The position numbers and the translations under genes are program-made. Shown piece by piece: positions 16,708 to 23,254 of a DNA stretch of 23,254 nt; the first letter of the stretch is position 1, and the number at the start of each line of letters is the position of its first letter. Below the pieces are notes generated by a model, which did not search any database, was not told the DNA's origin, and saw only the letters and a program-made list of their open reading frames with translations. The stretch is from positions 1 to 23,254 of the forward strand of contig JAKCCC010000002.1 in NCBI GenBank assembly GCA_021838985.1, written 5' to 3'. This stretch comes from Planctomycetota bacterium (GTDB lineage: Bacteria > Planctomycetota > Phycisphaerae > WQYP01).

Positions 16708-16737
16708 ATTATAGCGCAGCCTCCGGCGGAATGGCAA
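16708..16737 (-). promoter_or_regulatory. fusA promoter
   Basis: On the minus strand TTGCCA (16737-16732) and a perfect TATAAT (16713-16708) are separated by 18 bp, a good housekeeping sigma-factor promoter pointing at fusA. Confidence 0.7.
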
Positions 16738-17093
16738 GCCTGCTGCATAACCTGCCTGCCCGGCGTTCAGGAAATGAAGGGGCGGGAGTCTCTGTCGTGC
16801 GAGCTTTGCCGGGACGTGGCTGGCGGGGCGACATCAACCGCCATCGGTTTATCCCGGAACTATTTCCCTGGGAATGGCACTGGCCTCCGGCGCGACTTTA
16901 AGAGTAATATAGATCAAGGATCTGGGCGTCGTACGAACGGGCTTGCTGAAATAACCAGCTGATCGAAGCCTGGAACGCTTTGGGTGAAGGCGGCCTCATG
17001 GTTCCCACTGTGGGCACCGACAACCGGTATGGTCAGGCGCTGCGGCGAGGGTTTCGCTTTCCCGATAGCCGTCGGGAGTGATTAGGAAGATCC
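16738..17093. other. Spacer between divergent fusA and the UbiA-family gene
   Basis: No recognisable gene. It contains the palindrome at 17060-17077 and the start of an ATCCGTG-type repeat. A short frame ending at 17080 (EGGLMVPTVGTDNRYGQALR) might be the tail of a lost gene, but nothing identifies it. Confidence 0.45.
17060..17077. repeat. Palindrome TCCCGATAGCCGTCGGGA
   Basis: Six-bp perfect arms; related to the palindrome at 2507-2524 and probably of the same dispersed family. Confidence 0.65.
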
Positions 17094-18146
17094 GTGTTCA
17101 TCCGTCCTATCCGTGGTTGTTGGGTTGCGGCTCGGCGGCGCCATGCCGGCGATGGCAGGTGGTTGGTCGCGGGCCGTGCATCCACCAGCCAGCTACCGGT
17201 CGGCACTGGCGGCGGCGCCGTCGCCGCGGCGTGGTGGCGCATCGTCCGCTTTCTGGAACTGATTAAATTTTCCCATTCCGTGTTCGCCCTTCCGTTTGCC
17301 CTGATCGCCACCTTCCTGGCGGCCCATCGGATTGGCTTGATTTGGCCGGGCTGGTTACGGTTGGGCTTGATTTTGCTGTGTATGGTTTTCGCCCGTACGT
17401 TTGCCATGACCTTCAATCGTCTGGCAGATCGCCAGCTGGATCAGCGCAATCCGCGCACGCAGCGCAGGCCGAGCGTCACCGGCGAAATTTCGGTTGCCTT
17501 CATGGCGGGGGCGTTGCTGCTCAGCGGAGGATTATTCATCCTTTCCACGTGGTGGTTCGACCGTCTGTTCGCCAACCCGTATCCGGTGCTGTTGTCTCTG
17601 CCGGCGCTGGGGTGGATTGCGCTATACAGTTTTACCAAACGGTTCACCTGGCTGTGTCATTTTATTCTCGGCGCGTCGCTGGGATTGGCGCCGATCAGCG
17701 CGTGGATAGCCATCGCGCCGCCGCGGGGGCCGATGCTGACGGCGCAGGTGCTATGCCTGGCCGCGGCCGTTCTGTTCTGGACGGCGGGGTTCGATATTCT
17801 TTATGCGCTGCAGGATTGGCAGGTGGATCGACGCGAAAAGCTATATTCCATTCCGGCGGCGGTTGGGGTTTCGGGTTCGCTCTGGGTGTCTCGTGTCTGC
17901 CATGTGCTGGCGGTTCTGGGTCTGCTGGCATTTGGTTTGGGTCTCGACGGGGGCGCGGTGCTGGGGCCGTGGTACTGGGCGGGTTGGGTGATCGTCATAG
18001 GGCTGCTGGGCATCGAGCAGTCACTGGTAACGCCGCGGGATATTTCGCGGGTAAACCTGGCTTTCATGACCATCAACGGCGTGGTGGGCGTGGTGTTCGG
18101 CATTCTGAGCATTGCGGCGATAGTGGTTGTACGCATTAGGGGATAG
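17094..18146 (+). CDS. UbiA-family prenyltransferase (MqnP-like)
   Basis: A membrane prenyltransferase that attaches an isoprenoid chain to an aromatic acceptor. The two Asp-rich motifs are intact: N108RLADRQLD with NPRT following, and D234ILYALQD with WQVD at 242-245. About eight hydrophobic spans follow residue 50. The phrase NRLxDRxxDxxNPRT is typical of MqnP, the proposed prenyltransferase of futalosine-route menaquinone synthesis, so that role is likelier than ubiquinone. The start is uncertain. GTG 17094 lies within an ATCCGTG-type repeat and the first 45 or so residues are not family-like; TTG 17163 is an alternative, and the conserved part begins at WWRIVRFLELIKFSHS. The last codons and stop are duplicated downstream. 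No other menaquinone gene is in the window. Confidence 0.85.
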   Translation: MFIRPIRGCWVAARRRHAGDGRWLVAGRASTSQLPVGTGGGAVAAAWWRIVRFLELIKFSHSVFALPFALIATFLAAHRIGLIWPGWLRLGLILLCMVFARTFAMTFNRLADRQLDQRNPRTQRRPSVTGEISVAFMAGALLLSGGLFILSTWWFDRLFANPYPVLLSLPALGWIALYSFTKRFTWLCHFILGASLGLAPISAWIAIAPPRGPMLTAQVLCLAAAVLFWTAGFDILYALQDWQVDRREKLYSIPAAVGVSGSLWVSRVCHVLAVLGLLAFGLGLDGGAVLGPWYWAGWVIVIGLLGIEQSLVTPRDISRVNLAFMTINGVVGVVFGILSIAAIVVVRIRG

Positions 18147-18223
18147 GTTAGCCCGGCGGCCTGCACGCCGGTGGTTAGCCGTTGCGGCGACGGCGATAGT
18201 GGTTTTACGCATTAGGGGATAGG
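18116..18223 (+). repeat. Direct duplication of the UbiA gene's 3' end
   Basis: The 32 bases at 18116-18147, ending GCATTAGGGGATAGG and including the stop codon, recur at 18192-18223 with one change. Between them is a hairpin CCGGCG...CGCCGG (18153-18171) flanked by GGTTAGCC direct repeats. Confidence 0.8.
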
Positions 18224-18272
18224 GGCGGGGATGCGCAGGGGTAGTGCGGATGAAACTGGAATTTAGACGGGT

Positions 18273-18300
18273 TTGACAGGAACGCTCTGGCCGGTATACT
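18273..18300 (+). promoter_or_regulatory. S10 operon promoter
   Basis: TTGACA (18273-18278) and TATACT (18295-18300) with a 16-bp spacer give a near-consensus housekeeping promoter. Transcription would begin near 18307, leaving a leader of about 58 nt before rpsJ. Confidence 0.8.
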
Positions 18301-18364
18301 AAGCAGTTTTGCCCGCCGGCCGGAATGACGGAGGTAAGGCGGCTGAAAGGGAAATAGAGTAGTT

Positions 18365-18688
18365 ATGGTGACGGCTCCGCATCAACACGAAAAGATCCGC
18401 ATCCGAATGGAAGCGTATGACCATCGGGCGCTGGACGCCTCGGCGAAGGAAATTGTCGATCACGCAAAACGCACCAGCGCCCGGGTGCTGGGGCCGATAC
18501 CGATTCCAACGCGGATCGAGAAATACACCGTGCTCCGCTCGCCGCACATTGACAAGAAGAGCCGGGAACAGTATGAAATCCGCACGCATAAGCGGATCAT
18601 CGACATTTTCGAGCCGACCTCGCGAACGGTGGAGGCGCTCAATCGTCTGGTGGTTCCCGCGGGTGTGTTTGTGAAGATTAAGGCGTAG
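18365..18688 (+). CDS. rpsJ: 30S ribosomal protein S10
   Basis: S10 (107 residues) is a small-subunit head protein and, as NusE, part of antitermination complexes. The signature is [19 protein letters not shown] near the start, [19 protein letters not shown] in the middle and [15 protein letters not shown] near the end. It is the first gene of the S10 operon and sits just after a near-consensus promoter. The N-terminus has eight extra residues before the conserved KIRIR. The ribosome binding site is poor: only GAG at a suitable distance, with GGAGG further up at about 18331. It is separated from rplC by 370 bp, which is unusual. Confidence 0.96.
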   Translation: MVTAPHQHEKIRIRMEAYDHRALDASAKEIVDHAKRTSARVLGPIPIPTRIEKYTVLRSPHIDKKSREQYEIRTHKRIIDIFEPTSRTVEALNRLVVPAGVFVKIKA

Positions 18689-18694
18689 GCGGAT

Positions 18695-18738
18695 TCGAGA
18701 TTTGAAATTTGAGATTTGAGATTTGAGATTTGGAATTT
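18695..18738 (+). repeat. A/T-rich GAGATTTGA-type tandem repeat
   Basis: Degenerate repetition of GAGATTTGA/GAAATTTGA starting 6 bp after the rpsJ stop. A related array is at 20632-20686 in the rplD-rplW spacer. Confidence 0.8.
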
Positions 18739-19058
18739 AGTGGGCAGTAAAGGGTTTTCGCGGCGGATAAAGGCCGCAGGGTGCACTGGCAATTAAGTAT
18801 CCGTTGATAGGGCGCCACCTGTGTGATCTCGGGTGGACTGGTGGGTTCCGAAGCGCCGAACGCTTTTGAAAGCCGCCGTGGGATAAAACGGCCCCGGAAG
18901 CTTGGGACTGCGGCCCCAACCACCAAGTTCGCCGATGTTAAGCCGGTTTCATGCCCCAGCGCGGGCGGCCGGACGGGATATCCGGGAGAACCTGACACCG
19001 CTATACGCTCGCGGATAACGGGTTCCCAAGGAGGCCTTGCGACGGCCGAGGACTTTCC
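18739..19058 (+). promoter_or_regulatory. Long structured spacer before rplC
   Basis: These 320 bases separate rpsJ and rplC, which are normally almost adjacent. Stems can be drawn, for example CTTGGG with CCCAAC near 18901-18920, and CACC/GGTG near 18816-18834. A frame of 79 codons from GTG 18823 ends in a TGA that overlaps the rplC ATG. It has no recognisable domain, so I do not call it a gene. AAGGAGG at 19029-19035 is about 23 nt before the rplC ATG. The spacer could be an autoregulatory leader or another repeat insertion. Confidence 0.35.
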
Positions 19059-19757
19059 ATGAGCGACAACGCCACAAGCACGCTGTCCGCGCCGGCGGAA
19101 CTTCCATTGGCGGCTCTCCTGGGCCGCAAGGTGGGCATGACGCGGGTCTATGACGAAGCCGGCGCCGCCATCCCCGTGACCGTGGTGCAGGCGGGACCGT
19201 GCACCGTCACGCAGGTAAAAACAGAGGACGGCAAGGACGGCTACAACGCCGTGCAGCTTGGTTTTGAAGACGTTAAGGAACGCCGCAGCACCAAGCCCAT
19301 CGTCGGCCACTGCAAAAAAGCGGGGCTGGCGGCGCCGAAACGGTTCTTCCGGGAAGTGCGACTTGCGGTTAAGCCGCGGATTGCCCCCGGGGCGACCGTG
19401 GATGTGTCCTGCTTTGCCGCCATCAAATGGGTGGACGTGATGGGCACGAGTAAAGGCAAGGGCTTCCAGGGGGCCATGAAACGGTGGCACTTTGGTGGTC
19501 AGCCGGCGTCACACGGCACGGAGCGCAAGCACCGTTCACCGGGCAGTATCGGTGGCGGCCAGGGAACCCGCGGCCATGGGCGGGCGATCAAAAAGGGCAA
19601 GAAGATGGCCGGGCACATGGGCGTGGATCGCATTACCACCCGTAATCTGGCCTTGATAGGCGTGGATAAGGAAAAGCATCTGTTGCTTATTAAAGGTACG
19701 GTACCTGGAGCCAACGGCGGGTTGGTGTTCGTGCGGAAGGCAAAGACGAAGAGTTAG
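19059..19757 (+). CDS. rplC: 50S ribosomal protein L3
   Basis: L3 (232 residues) is an early-assembly 23S rRNA-binding protein whose loop reaches the peptidyl transferase centre. It shows LLGRKVGMTRVYDEAG, KGKGFQGAMKRWHFGGQP and SHGTERKHRSPGSIGGGQ; the Gln of GGQ is the residue methylated by PrmB in enterobacteria. The end GTVPGANGGLVFVRKA is standard. It has about 20 extra N-terminal residues before LLGRKVGM. ATG 19059 overlaps the stop of an unassigned upstream frame. It lies second in the S10 operon. Confidence 0.96.
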   Translation: MSDNATSTLSAPAELPLAALLGRKVGMTRVYDEAGAAIPVTVVQAGPCTVTQVKTEDGKDGYNAVQLGFEDVKERRSTKPIVGHCKKAGLAAPKRFFREVRLAVKPRIAPGATVDVSCFAAIKWVDVMGTSKGKGFQGAMKRWHFGGQPASHGTERKHRSPGSIGGGQGTRGHGRAIKKGKKMAGHMGVDRITTRNLALIGVDKEKHLLLIKGTVPGANGGLVFVRKAKTKS

Positions 19758-19891
19758 ATTGCCGCGTTAGGGGTTTGGGTGTCAGGGGATAGGTTTTACG
19801 GTTGCCGCGATCGGACGCGCGACGGTTAAGGCCCGCGCTGCGGAATACTGATAGCTGACGGCGGATAGCGGAAAGCTGAGAGCTTTGTGTA
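19758..19891 (+). other. Spacer rplC-rplD with repeat-like sequence
   Basis: The 134 bases contain GTCAGGGGATAGG, similar to the UbiA 3' duplication, and near 19848-19885 a CTGATAGCTGA...GAAAGCTGAGAGCT stretch of the kind found as dispersed repeats. No gene. Confidence 0.5.
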
Positions 19892-20629
19892 ATGATTGAA
19901 TTGCCGGTATACAACCAAACTGGCCAGGAAGTGGCCAAGATGACCGTGGACGAGGCGAAACTTGGCGGTCAAGTGCGGCCGCGCCTGCTTAAACAAGCGG
20001 TGGTTATGTTCCAGGCCAATCGCCGCCAGGGAACGGTAGCCACACGTGGCCGCGGCGACGTGGCCGGCTCAACGCGCAAGCTGTATGCCCAGAAGAAGAC
20101 CGGTAATGCGCGCCGCGGCAATTTGCGCACGAACATTATGAAGGGCGGCGGCATGGCGTTCGCGAAGCGGCCCCGGGACTTTCGCCAGCTCATGCCCGTC
20201 CGCCAACGCCGCCTCGCCCGCAACAACGCCATCCTCTGTAAGATCAAGTCCAACCGCTTAAAAATCCTCGACAGCCTTTCGGTCGCCACCCCTAAAACCA
20301 AACCCATCGCCAACCTGCTCAAGGCCCTGCACATTGATCGCTCCGTGCTGATCGCCACCGACGGCTGGGATCGCAACCTGTGGTTGTCCGCCCGCAACCT
20401 GGCCGGCGCAACCCTCAAACCCGCCGCGGAAATGAATGCTTACGATATCTTGGCTTGCCGCACCCTGCTGATGACGAAAACCGCGCTGGGCCGCGTGCTT
20501 AACCCTGCGGCCGGCGGCCGACTGGCTCCGCTGTCCCAGGATCCCCCTGCGGCCGGCGGTGCGCCGCCCCCGCCGCCTCCGCCGCTCCCTGCGGCCACCG
20601 ATGCGGCGCCACCGGCGGGGCCAGGATGA
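19892..20629 (+). CDS. rplD: 50S ribosomal protein L4 with repeat tail
   Basis: L4 (245 residues) binds 23S rRNA, lines the exit tunnel and in many bacteria represses its own operon. The conserved loop is clear: TVATRGRGDVAGSTRKLYAQ followed by KKTGNARRGN, then GGGMAFAKRPRDF, and the C-terminal AYDILACRTLLMTKTAL. The family normally ends near here. Residues 204-245 are an extra tail of three 14-residue units, each with a xPAA start and rich in Pro, Ala and Gly. The ATG has no clear ribosome binding site and follows a repeat-like spacer. Third gene of the S10 operon. Confidence 0.95.
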   Translation: MIELPVYNQTGQEVAKMTVDEAKLGGQVRPRLLKQAVVMFQANRRQGTVATRGRGDVAGSTRKLYAQKKTGNARRGNLRTNIMKGGGMAFAKRPRDFRQLMPVRQRRLARNNAILCKIKSNRLKILDSLSVATPKTKPIANLLKALHIDRSVLIATDGWDRNLWLSARNLAGATLKPAAEMNAYDILACRTLLMTKTALGRVLNPAAGGRLAPLSQDPPAAGGAPPPPPPPLPAATDAAPPAGPG

Positions 20630-20631
20630 GT

Positions 20632-20690
20632 TTGAAATTGGAAATCTGAAATTTCAGATTTGAGATTTGAAATTTGAAATTTGCAATTGG
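20632..20690. repeat. A/T-rich GATTTGA-type repeat with 20-bp palindrome
   Basis: The spacer after rplD is made of GAAATTTGA/GATTTGA units like those after rpsJ. Within it, 20642-20661 (AAATCTGAAATTTCAGATTT) is a perfect 20-bp palindrome. Confidence 0.8.
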
Positions 20691-20714
20691 CGATAGCCAA
20701 GTGGAACTGAAGTG

Positions 20715-20999
20715 ATGAAGCTGGAACTGACGGACATTATCAAGCGGCCGCTGCTGTCTGAAAAGAGCGTTTTTCTGGGCACCCACCGCAATGCCTATAG
20801 CTTTCAAGTAGACCGCCGGGCTGATAAGATCAGCATCCGGCAGGCCATTGAAGAGATTTATCACGTAAAAGTGTCTGAAGTGCGCACCAGCGTGGTGCCA
20901 GGAAGAAGCCGGCGGTCCAAACATGGCTACAGGACGACGCCGGCATGGAAAAAAGCGGTGGTTCAGGTACATCCGGACCACAAGTTGGATATTTATTGA
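20715..20999 (+). CDS. rplW: 50S ribosomal protein L23
   Basis: L23 (94 residues) lies at the exit tunnel and is the docking site for trigger factor and SRP. It shows IIKRPLLSEKSVFLG, the YSFQVDRRADKISIRQAIE block and a C-terminal WKKAVVQVHPDHKLDIY. ATG 20715 is chosen; a GTG directly before it (20712) is possible. Only a weak GGAAC precedes it. The spacer from rplD is mostly repeat sequence. The protein is intact and of normal length. Confidence 0.95.
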   Translation: MKLELTDIIKRPLLSEKSVFLGTHRNAYSFQVDRRADKISIRQAIEEIYHVKVSEVRTSVVPGRSRRSKHGYRTTPAWKKAVVQVHPDHKLDIY

Positions 21000-21050
21000 G
21001 GACCGGGCGCCGCCAGCGGAGCCACCTCTGCCCGGCGGTAAAAAGCCCGA

Positions 21051-21066
21051 CCCCGGCGCGCCGGGG
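21051..21066. repeat. 16-bp perfect palindrome before rplB
   Basis: CCCCGGCGCGCCGGGG, 15 bp upstream of the rplB ATG, has no T-run. A second stem CCGGGC...GCCCGG lies at 21003-21035. They could affect mRNA stability or rplB translation. Confidence 0.65.
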
Positions 21067-21080
21067 TAAGCGAGTGCATC

Positions 21081-21947
21081 ATGCCGATTAGACAATACCA
21101 ACCGACTTCCGCCGGGCGGCGGTTCAGCTCCGTGAACGCTTACAGCGAACTGACCCGCTGGGAGCCGGAAAAATCATTAACTGAGCCGAAGCACAAGACG
21201 GGCGGACGCAACCACCGCGGCTGGATCACTTGCCGGCATATCGGCGGCGGCAATAAACAATTATATCGGCAGATCGATTTCAAACGGAATAAAGACGGTA
21301 TTAAGGCCAAGATCGTCGCGCTGGAATACGATCCCAACCGCTCCGCGTTTATCGCTTTGCTGGAGTATGAGGACGGCGAGAAGCGCTACATTCTGGCTCC
21401 GCAGAATCTGCGCGTCGGCGCCACGGTGGAAAGCGGCACGCATCCCGACATCGAAAAATCACCAGGCAACGCGATGCCGCTGGAAATGATTCCCGTGGGA
21501 CTGGAAATCCATAACATTGAATCCGCTCCAGGCCAGGGTGGTAAAATCGTGCGCAGCGCCGGCGGAGTGGCGCGATTGATCGGCAAGGATGCCGGGCTGG
21601 CCACCGTGCAGTTGCCCTCCGGAGAAATCCGGCAGATTCATTGGAAGTGCCGGGCCACCATCGGCCAGATTGGCAATATGGATTGGGCGAATATCCGCTG
21701 GGGCAAGGCGGGGCGTACGCGACATCGCGGCATTCGGCCCACCGTGCGCGGCGTGGCGCAGAACCCGGTCAGCCATCCGTTAGGCGGCGGCGAAGGCCGT
21801 TCCGGCGGGGGGCGGCATCCAGTGAGTAAATGGGGCGTTCCCGCCAAGGGTGGCAAGACCCGCAACCCACGCAAGAATTCATCCGGTAAGATCCTCCGGC
21901 GGCGCATGACCGTGCGCTATGGTGAATCGGTTCTGCGGAGAAGATAA
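21081..21947 (+). CDS. rplB: 50S ribosomal protein L2
   Basis: L2 (288 residues) is a core 23S rRNA-binding protein near the peptidyl transferase centre. It begins [17 protein letters not shown], has [36 protein letters not shown] and [19 protein letters not shown], and ends GKILRRR. The functional loop reads [20 protein letters not shown]. The His equivalent to E. coli His229 is kept (His232), but the usual Asp before it is Ser231 and the following His is Leu234. No strong ribosome binding site is visible, and a stable hairpin lies immediately upstream. Confidence 0.96.
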   Translation: MPIRQYQPTSAGRRFSSVNAYSELTRWEPEKSLTEPKHKTGGRNHRGWITCRHIGGGNKQLYRQIDFKRNKDGIKAKIVALEYDPNRSAFIALLEYEDGEKRYILAPQNLRVGATVESGTHPDIEKSPGNAMPLEMIPVGLEIHNIESAPGQGGKIVRSAGGVARLIGKDAGLATVQLPSGEIRQIHWKCRATIGQIGNMDWANIRWGKAGRTRHRGIRPTVRGVAQNPVSHPLGGGEGRSGGGRHPVSKWGVPAKGGKTRNPRKNSSGKILRRRMTVRYGESVLRRR

Positions 21948-21951
21948 ATTA

Positions 21952-21974
21952 TTTCCCCGACCAGGCCGGGGAAA
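21952..21974. repeat. Hairpin between rplB and rpsS
   Basis: TTTCCCCG-ACCAGGC-CGGGGAAA, a perfect 8-bp stem with a 7-nt loop, starts 4 bp after the rplB stop. No T-run follows, so it is likely a stability or processing element. Confidence 0.7.
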
Positions 21975-21990
21975 GACAGAGGCAAATACG

Positions 21991-22275
21991 ATGAGTCGCA
22001 GCACGAAAAAAGGTCCGTTTGTAGCCTATCACCTGTTGGAGAAGGTGAATCGGCTTAATGAACGTCGGGCCAAAGAGCCGGTGAAAACCTGGTCCCGGGC
22101 TAGTACGGTCATCCCGGACTTTGTCGGCCACACCTTTTTGGTTCATAACGGTAAGACCCATGTGCGGGTTTTTATCAGCGAAGATATGGTCGGCCATAAA
22201 CTGGGCGAGTTTGCCCCGACGCGTGTGTTTCGCGGGCATTCCACGGTAAAGAAGGAAGAAGAACCGAAGACGTAA
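21991..22275 (+). CDS. rpsS: 30S ribosomal protein S19
   Basis: S19 (94 residues) sits in the small-subunit head, binds 16S rRNA with S13 and contacts the A-site finger. It begins [19 protein letters not shown] and shows [40 protein letters not shown] and [10 protein letters not shown]. Family length is normal with a short acidic/basic tail. ATG 21991 has GAGG 8 nt upstream. An in-frame upstream start would add 24 unrelated residues and is rejected. Sixth gene of the operon. Confidence 0.96.
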   Translation: MSRSTKKGPFVAYHLLEKVNRLNERRAKEPVKTWSRASTVIPDFVGHTFLVHNGKTHVRVFISEDMVGHKLGEFAPTRVFRGHSTVKKEEEPKT

Positions 22276-22284
22276 CCGTGGTTA

Positions 22285-22317
22285 GCCCCACCGGCTGGTA
22301 TGCCGGCTACCGGGGGC
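22285..22317. repeat. Hairpin between rpsS and rplV
   Basis: CCGGC-TGGTAT-GCCGG with outer GCCCC/GGGGC pairing. The preceding GGTTAGCC also flanks the hairpin at 18153-18171, suggesting a shared repeat type. Confidence 0.5.
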
Positions 22318-22371
22318 CGCGAACGTGGAACAGTCCGGCGGCCGATGGGCGCGTCGGATACGAGGTTGAAT

Positions 22372-22836
22372 ATGGCGTACATTTCGACATGGCGATTTGC
22401 GCGGACGACGCCCCGCAAGGCCCAGTTGCTGGCGGAGCTGATCCGCGGCAAGCCCGTCGGTGAAGCGCTGGATCTGCTGACGTTCTCCAAGCAGCGCGCC
22501 GCGACTATGCTCGCCAAGACGCTGCGTAGCGCGGTGGCGAATGCGGACGAAGCCGAAGCGGAGGTCGAAGATCTCTATGTGTGCCGGTGTTTTTGCAACG
22601 CGGGTCCGACGGTTAAGCGTTTTGCGCCGAAGGACCGGGGTAAAAGTTACCGCATTTTAAAACGCACATGCCACATCACCGTGGAGGTGGATGAAGGCGC
22701 CGAGCGGCTCAAGCCGCGGCGGAAAGTGCGCCGGCGTCCGGCCGCGCCGCCGGCCAGCCAGGCGTCACTGGCCGCAGCGCCCCAGGAAGCGTCGCCGCCG
22801 TCGGCCAGCACCGTTCGGCCTGGCGAATCGCCTTAG
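22372..22836 (+). CDS. rplV: 50S ribosomal protein L22
   Basis: L22 (154 residues) spans the large subunit and its loop narrows the exit tunnel. It begins MAYISTWRFARTTPRKAQLL, has AELIRGKPVGEALDLLTF, the loop segment GPTVKRFAPKDRGKSYRI and the final strand RTCHITVEV. ATG 22372 has GAGG 6 nt upstream, whereas the longer frame from 22300 has neither a site nor homology. After about residue 112 there is a tail of some 40 residues, first Arg/Lys-rich then Ala/Pro/Ser-rich, beyond the family's usual end. The segment LYVCRCFCNAGP has three closely spaced Cys, uncommon for L22. Confidence 0.95.
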   Translation: MAYISTWRFARTTPRKAQLLAELIRGKPVGEALDLLTFSKQRAATMLAKTLRSAVANADEAEAEVEDLYVCRCFCNAGPTVKRFAPKDRGKSYRILKRTCHITVEVDEGAERLKPRRKVRRRPAAPPASQASLAAAPQEASPPSASTVRPGESP

Positions 22837-22931
22837 TCCCGGGCGGCGGCATGATCAGGCGGTGGTGTGCCGTTGGATGCCGGCCAGCCACCGGGGTAGC
22901 ACGGGGTGCTTTGGCCAATAGAGGTTCGGTA

Positions 22932-23254
22932 ATGGGTCAAAAGACTAATCCCATCGGTTTTCGCACGGGGATCACGCAAGGCTGGTCCAGCCGGTGGTTC
23001 GCTCCGAAAAAACTTTTCGGCGAACTGCTGGTGGAGGATCAAAAGATACGTGATTTTATTGACCAGCGCCTCAATCGGCGCCCTCCTTATGCCGCCGCGG
23101 CCCGTACGGAAATTGAACGCACCCGCGAGGAATTGAAGATCATCATTCATACGGCGCGGCCGGGAGTGGTGATCGGGCCAAAGGGGGCGGAAGTCGACAA
23201 ACTGCGCGAGGCCCTGGAAGCTCTCACCCAGCGCCAAGTAAAAGTAGACGTTGC
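22932..23254 (+). CDS. rpsC: 30S ribosomal protein S3 (partial, cut by window end)
   Basis: The first 107 residues of S3, a small-subunit head protein that lines the mRNA entry channel and has helicase-like activity with S4. It begins MGQKTNPIGFRTGITQGWSS, followed by RTREELKIIIHTARPGVVIG and PKGAEVDKL, which is the start of the KH domain with its GxxG-type loop (GPKG). GAGG lies 7 nt before the ATG. The gene runs off the right edge. A 95-bp spacer with GC-rich stems precedes it. Confidence 0.95.
   Translation, partial: MGQKTNPIGFRTGITQGWSSRWFAPKKLFGELLVEDQKIRDFIDQRLNRRPPYAAAARTEIERTREELKIIIHTARPGVVIGPKGAEVDKLREALEALTQRQVKVDV

Noticed and set aside
18678..19490. A 270-codon minus-strand frame across the rpsJ-rplC spacer and rplC
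   Set aside because: It runs through an A/T repeat (giving QISNL repeats) and antisense to L3; no domain is visible.

Overview
The window looks like part of a chromosome from the phylum Planctomycetota, probably a Phycisphaerae-like lineage. This is inferred from four things: a GC-rich genome with weak or absent Shine-Dalgarno sites at many starts, remnants of ISAzo13-type ('Rhodopirellula') and IS630 transposases, spacers crowded with short palindromic repeats, and a MqnP-like UbiA prenyltransferase that would fit futalosine-type menaquinone synthesis. No rRNA, tRNA or CRISPR array was seen.

Positions 1-5100 form a sugar-metabolism and repeat zone. A XylR-type (LacI-like sensor plus AraC DNA-binding) regulator lies on the minus strand. 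Upstream of it is a DUF433/DUF5615 toxin-antitoxin-like pair in which both genes carry an in-frame stop. After a repeat-filled spacer comes a GH2 beta-mannosidase-like gene on the plus strand. That gene appears to carry repeat-derived DNA inside its reading frame: a very clear 22-residue insertion, a second probable insertion, and a C-terminal tail whose stop codon lies in a dispersed repeat.

Positions 5100-11000 hold a TPR-repeat protein, two decayed IS630-family transposases facing each other and bracketed by related inverted ends, a possible structured RNA with its own terminator, and an MGDG-synthase/MurG-like glycosyltransferase. Positions 11000-16740 are read leftwards: a TrpG/PabA-type glutamine amidotransferase directly behind guaB, then decayed ISAzo13 and beta-propeller fragments, then fusA with a good promoter and a leader of about 275 nt rich in hairpins.

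Positions 17090 to the end are read rightwards: a UbiA-family prenyltransferase, then the S10 ribosomal protein operon from a near-consensus promoter in canonical order (rpsJ, rplC, rplD, rplW, rplB, rpsS, rplV, rpsC; the last is cut by the window edge). The operon is unusually loose. It has a 370-bp spacer after rpsJ, A/T-rich repeats in two spacers, hairpins at several gene junctions, and a three-unit 14-residue repeat tail on L4.

The most unusual theme is repeat invasion: several families of small palindromic or composite repeats occupy spacers, gene ends and one reading frame. All family assignments are from reading motifs by eye; no database search was run.
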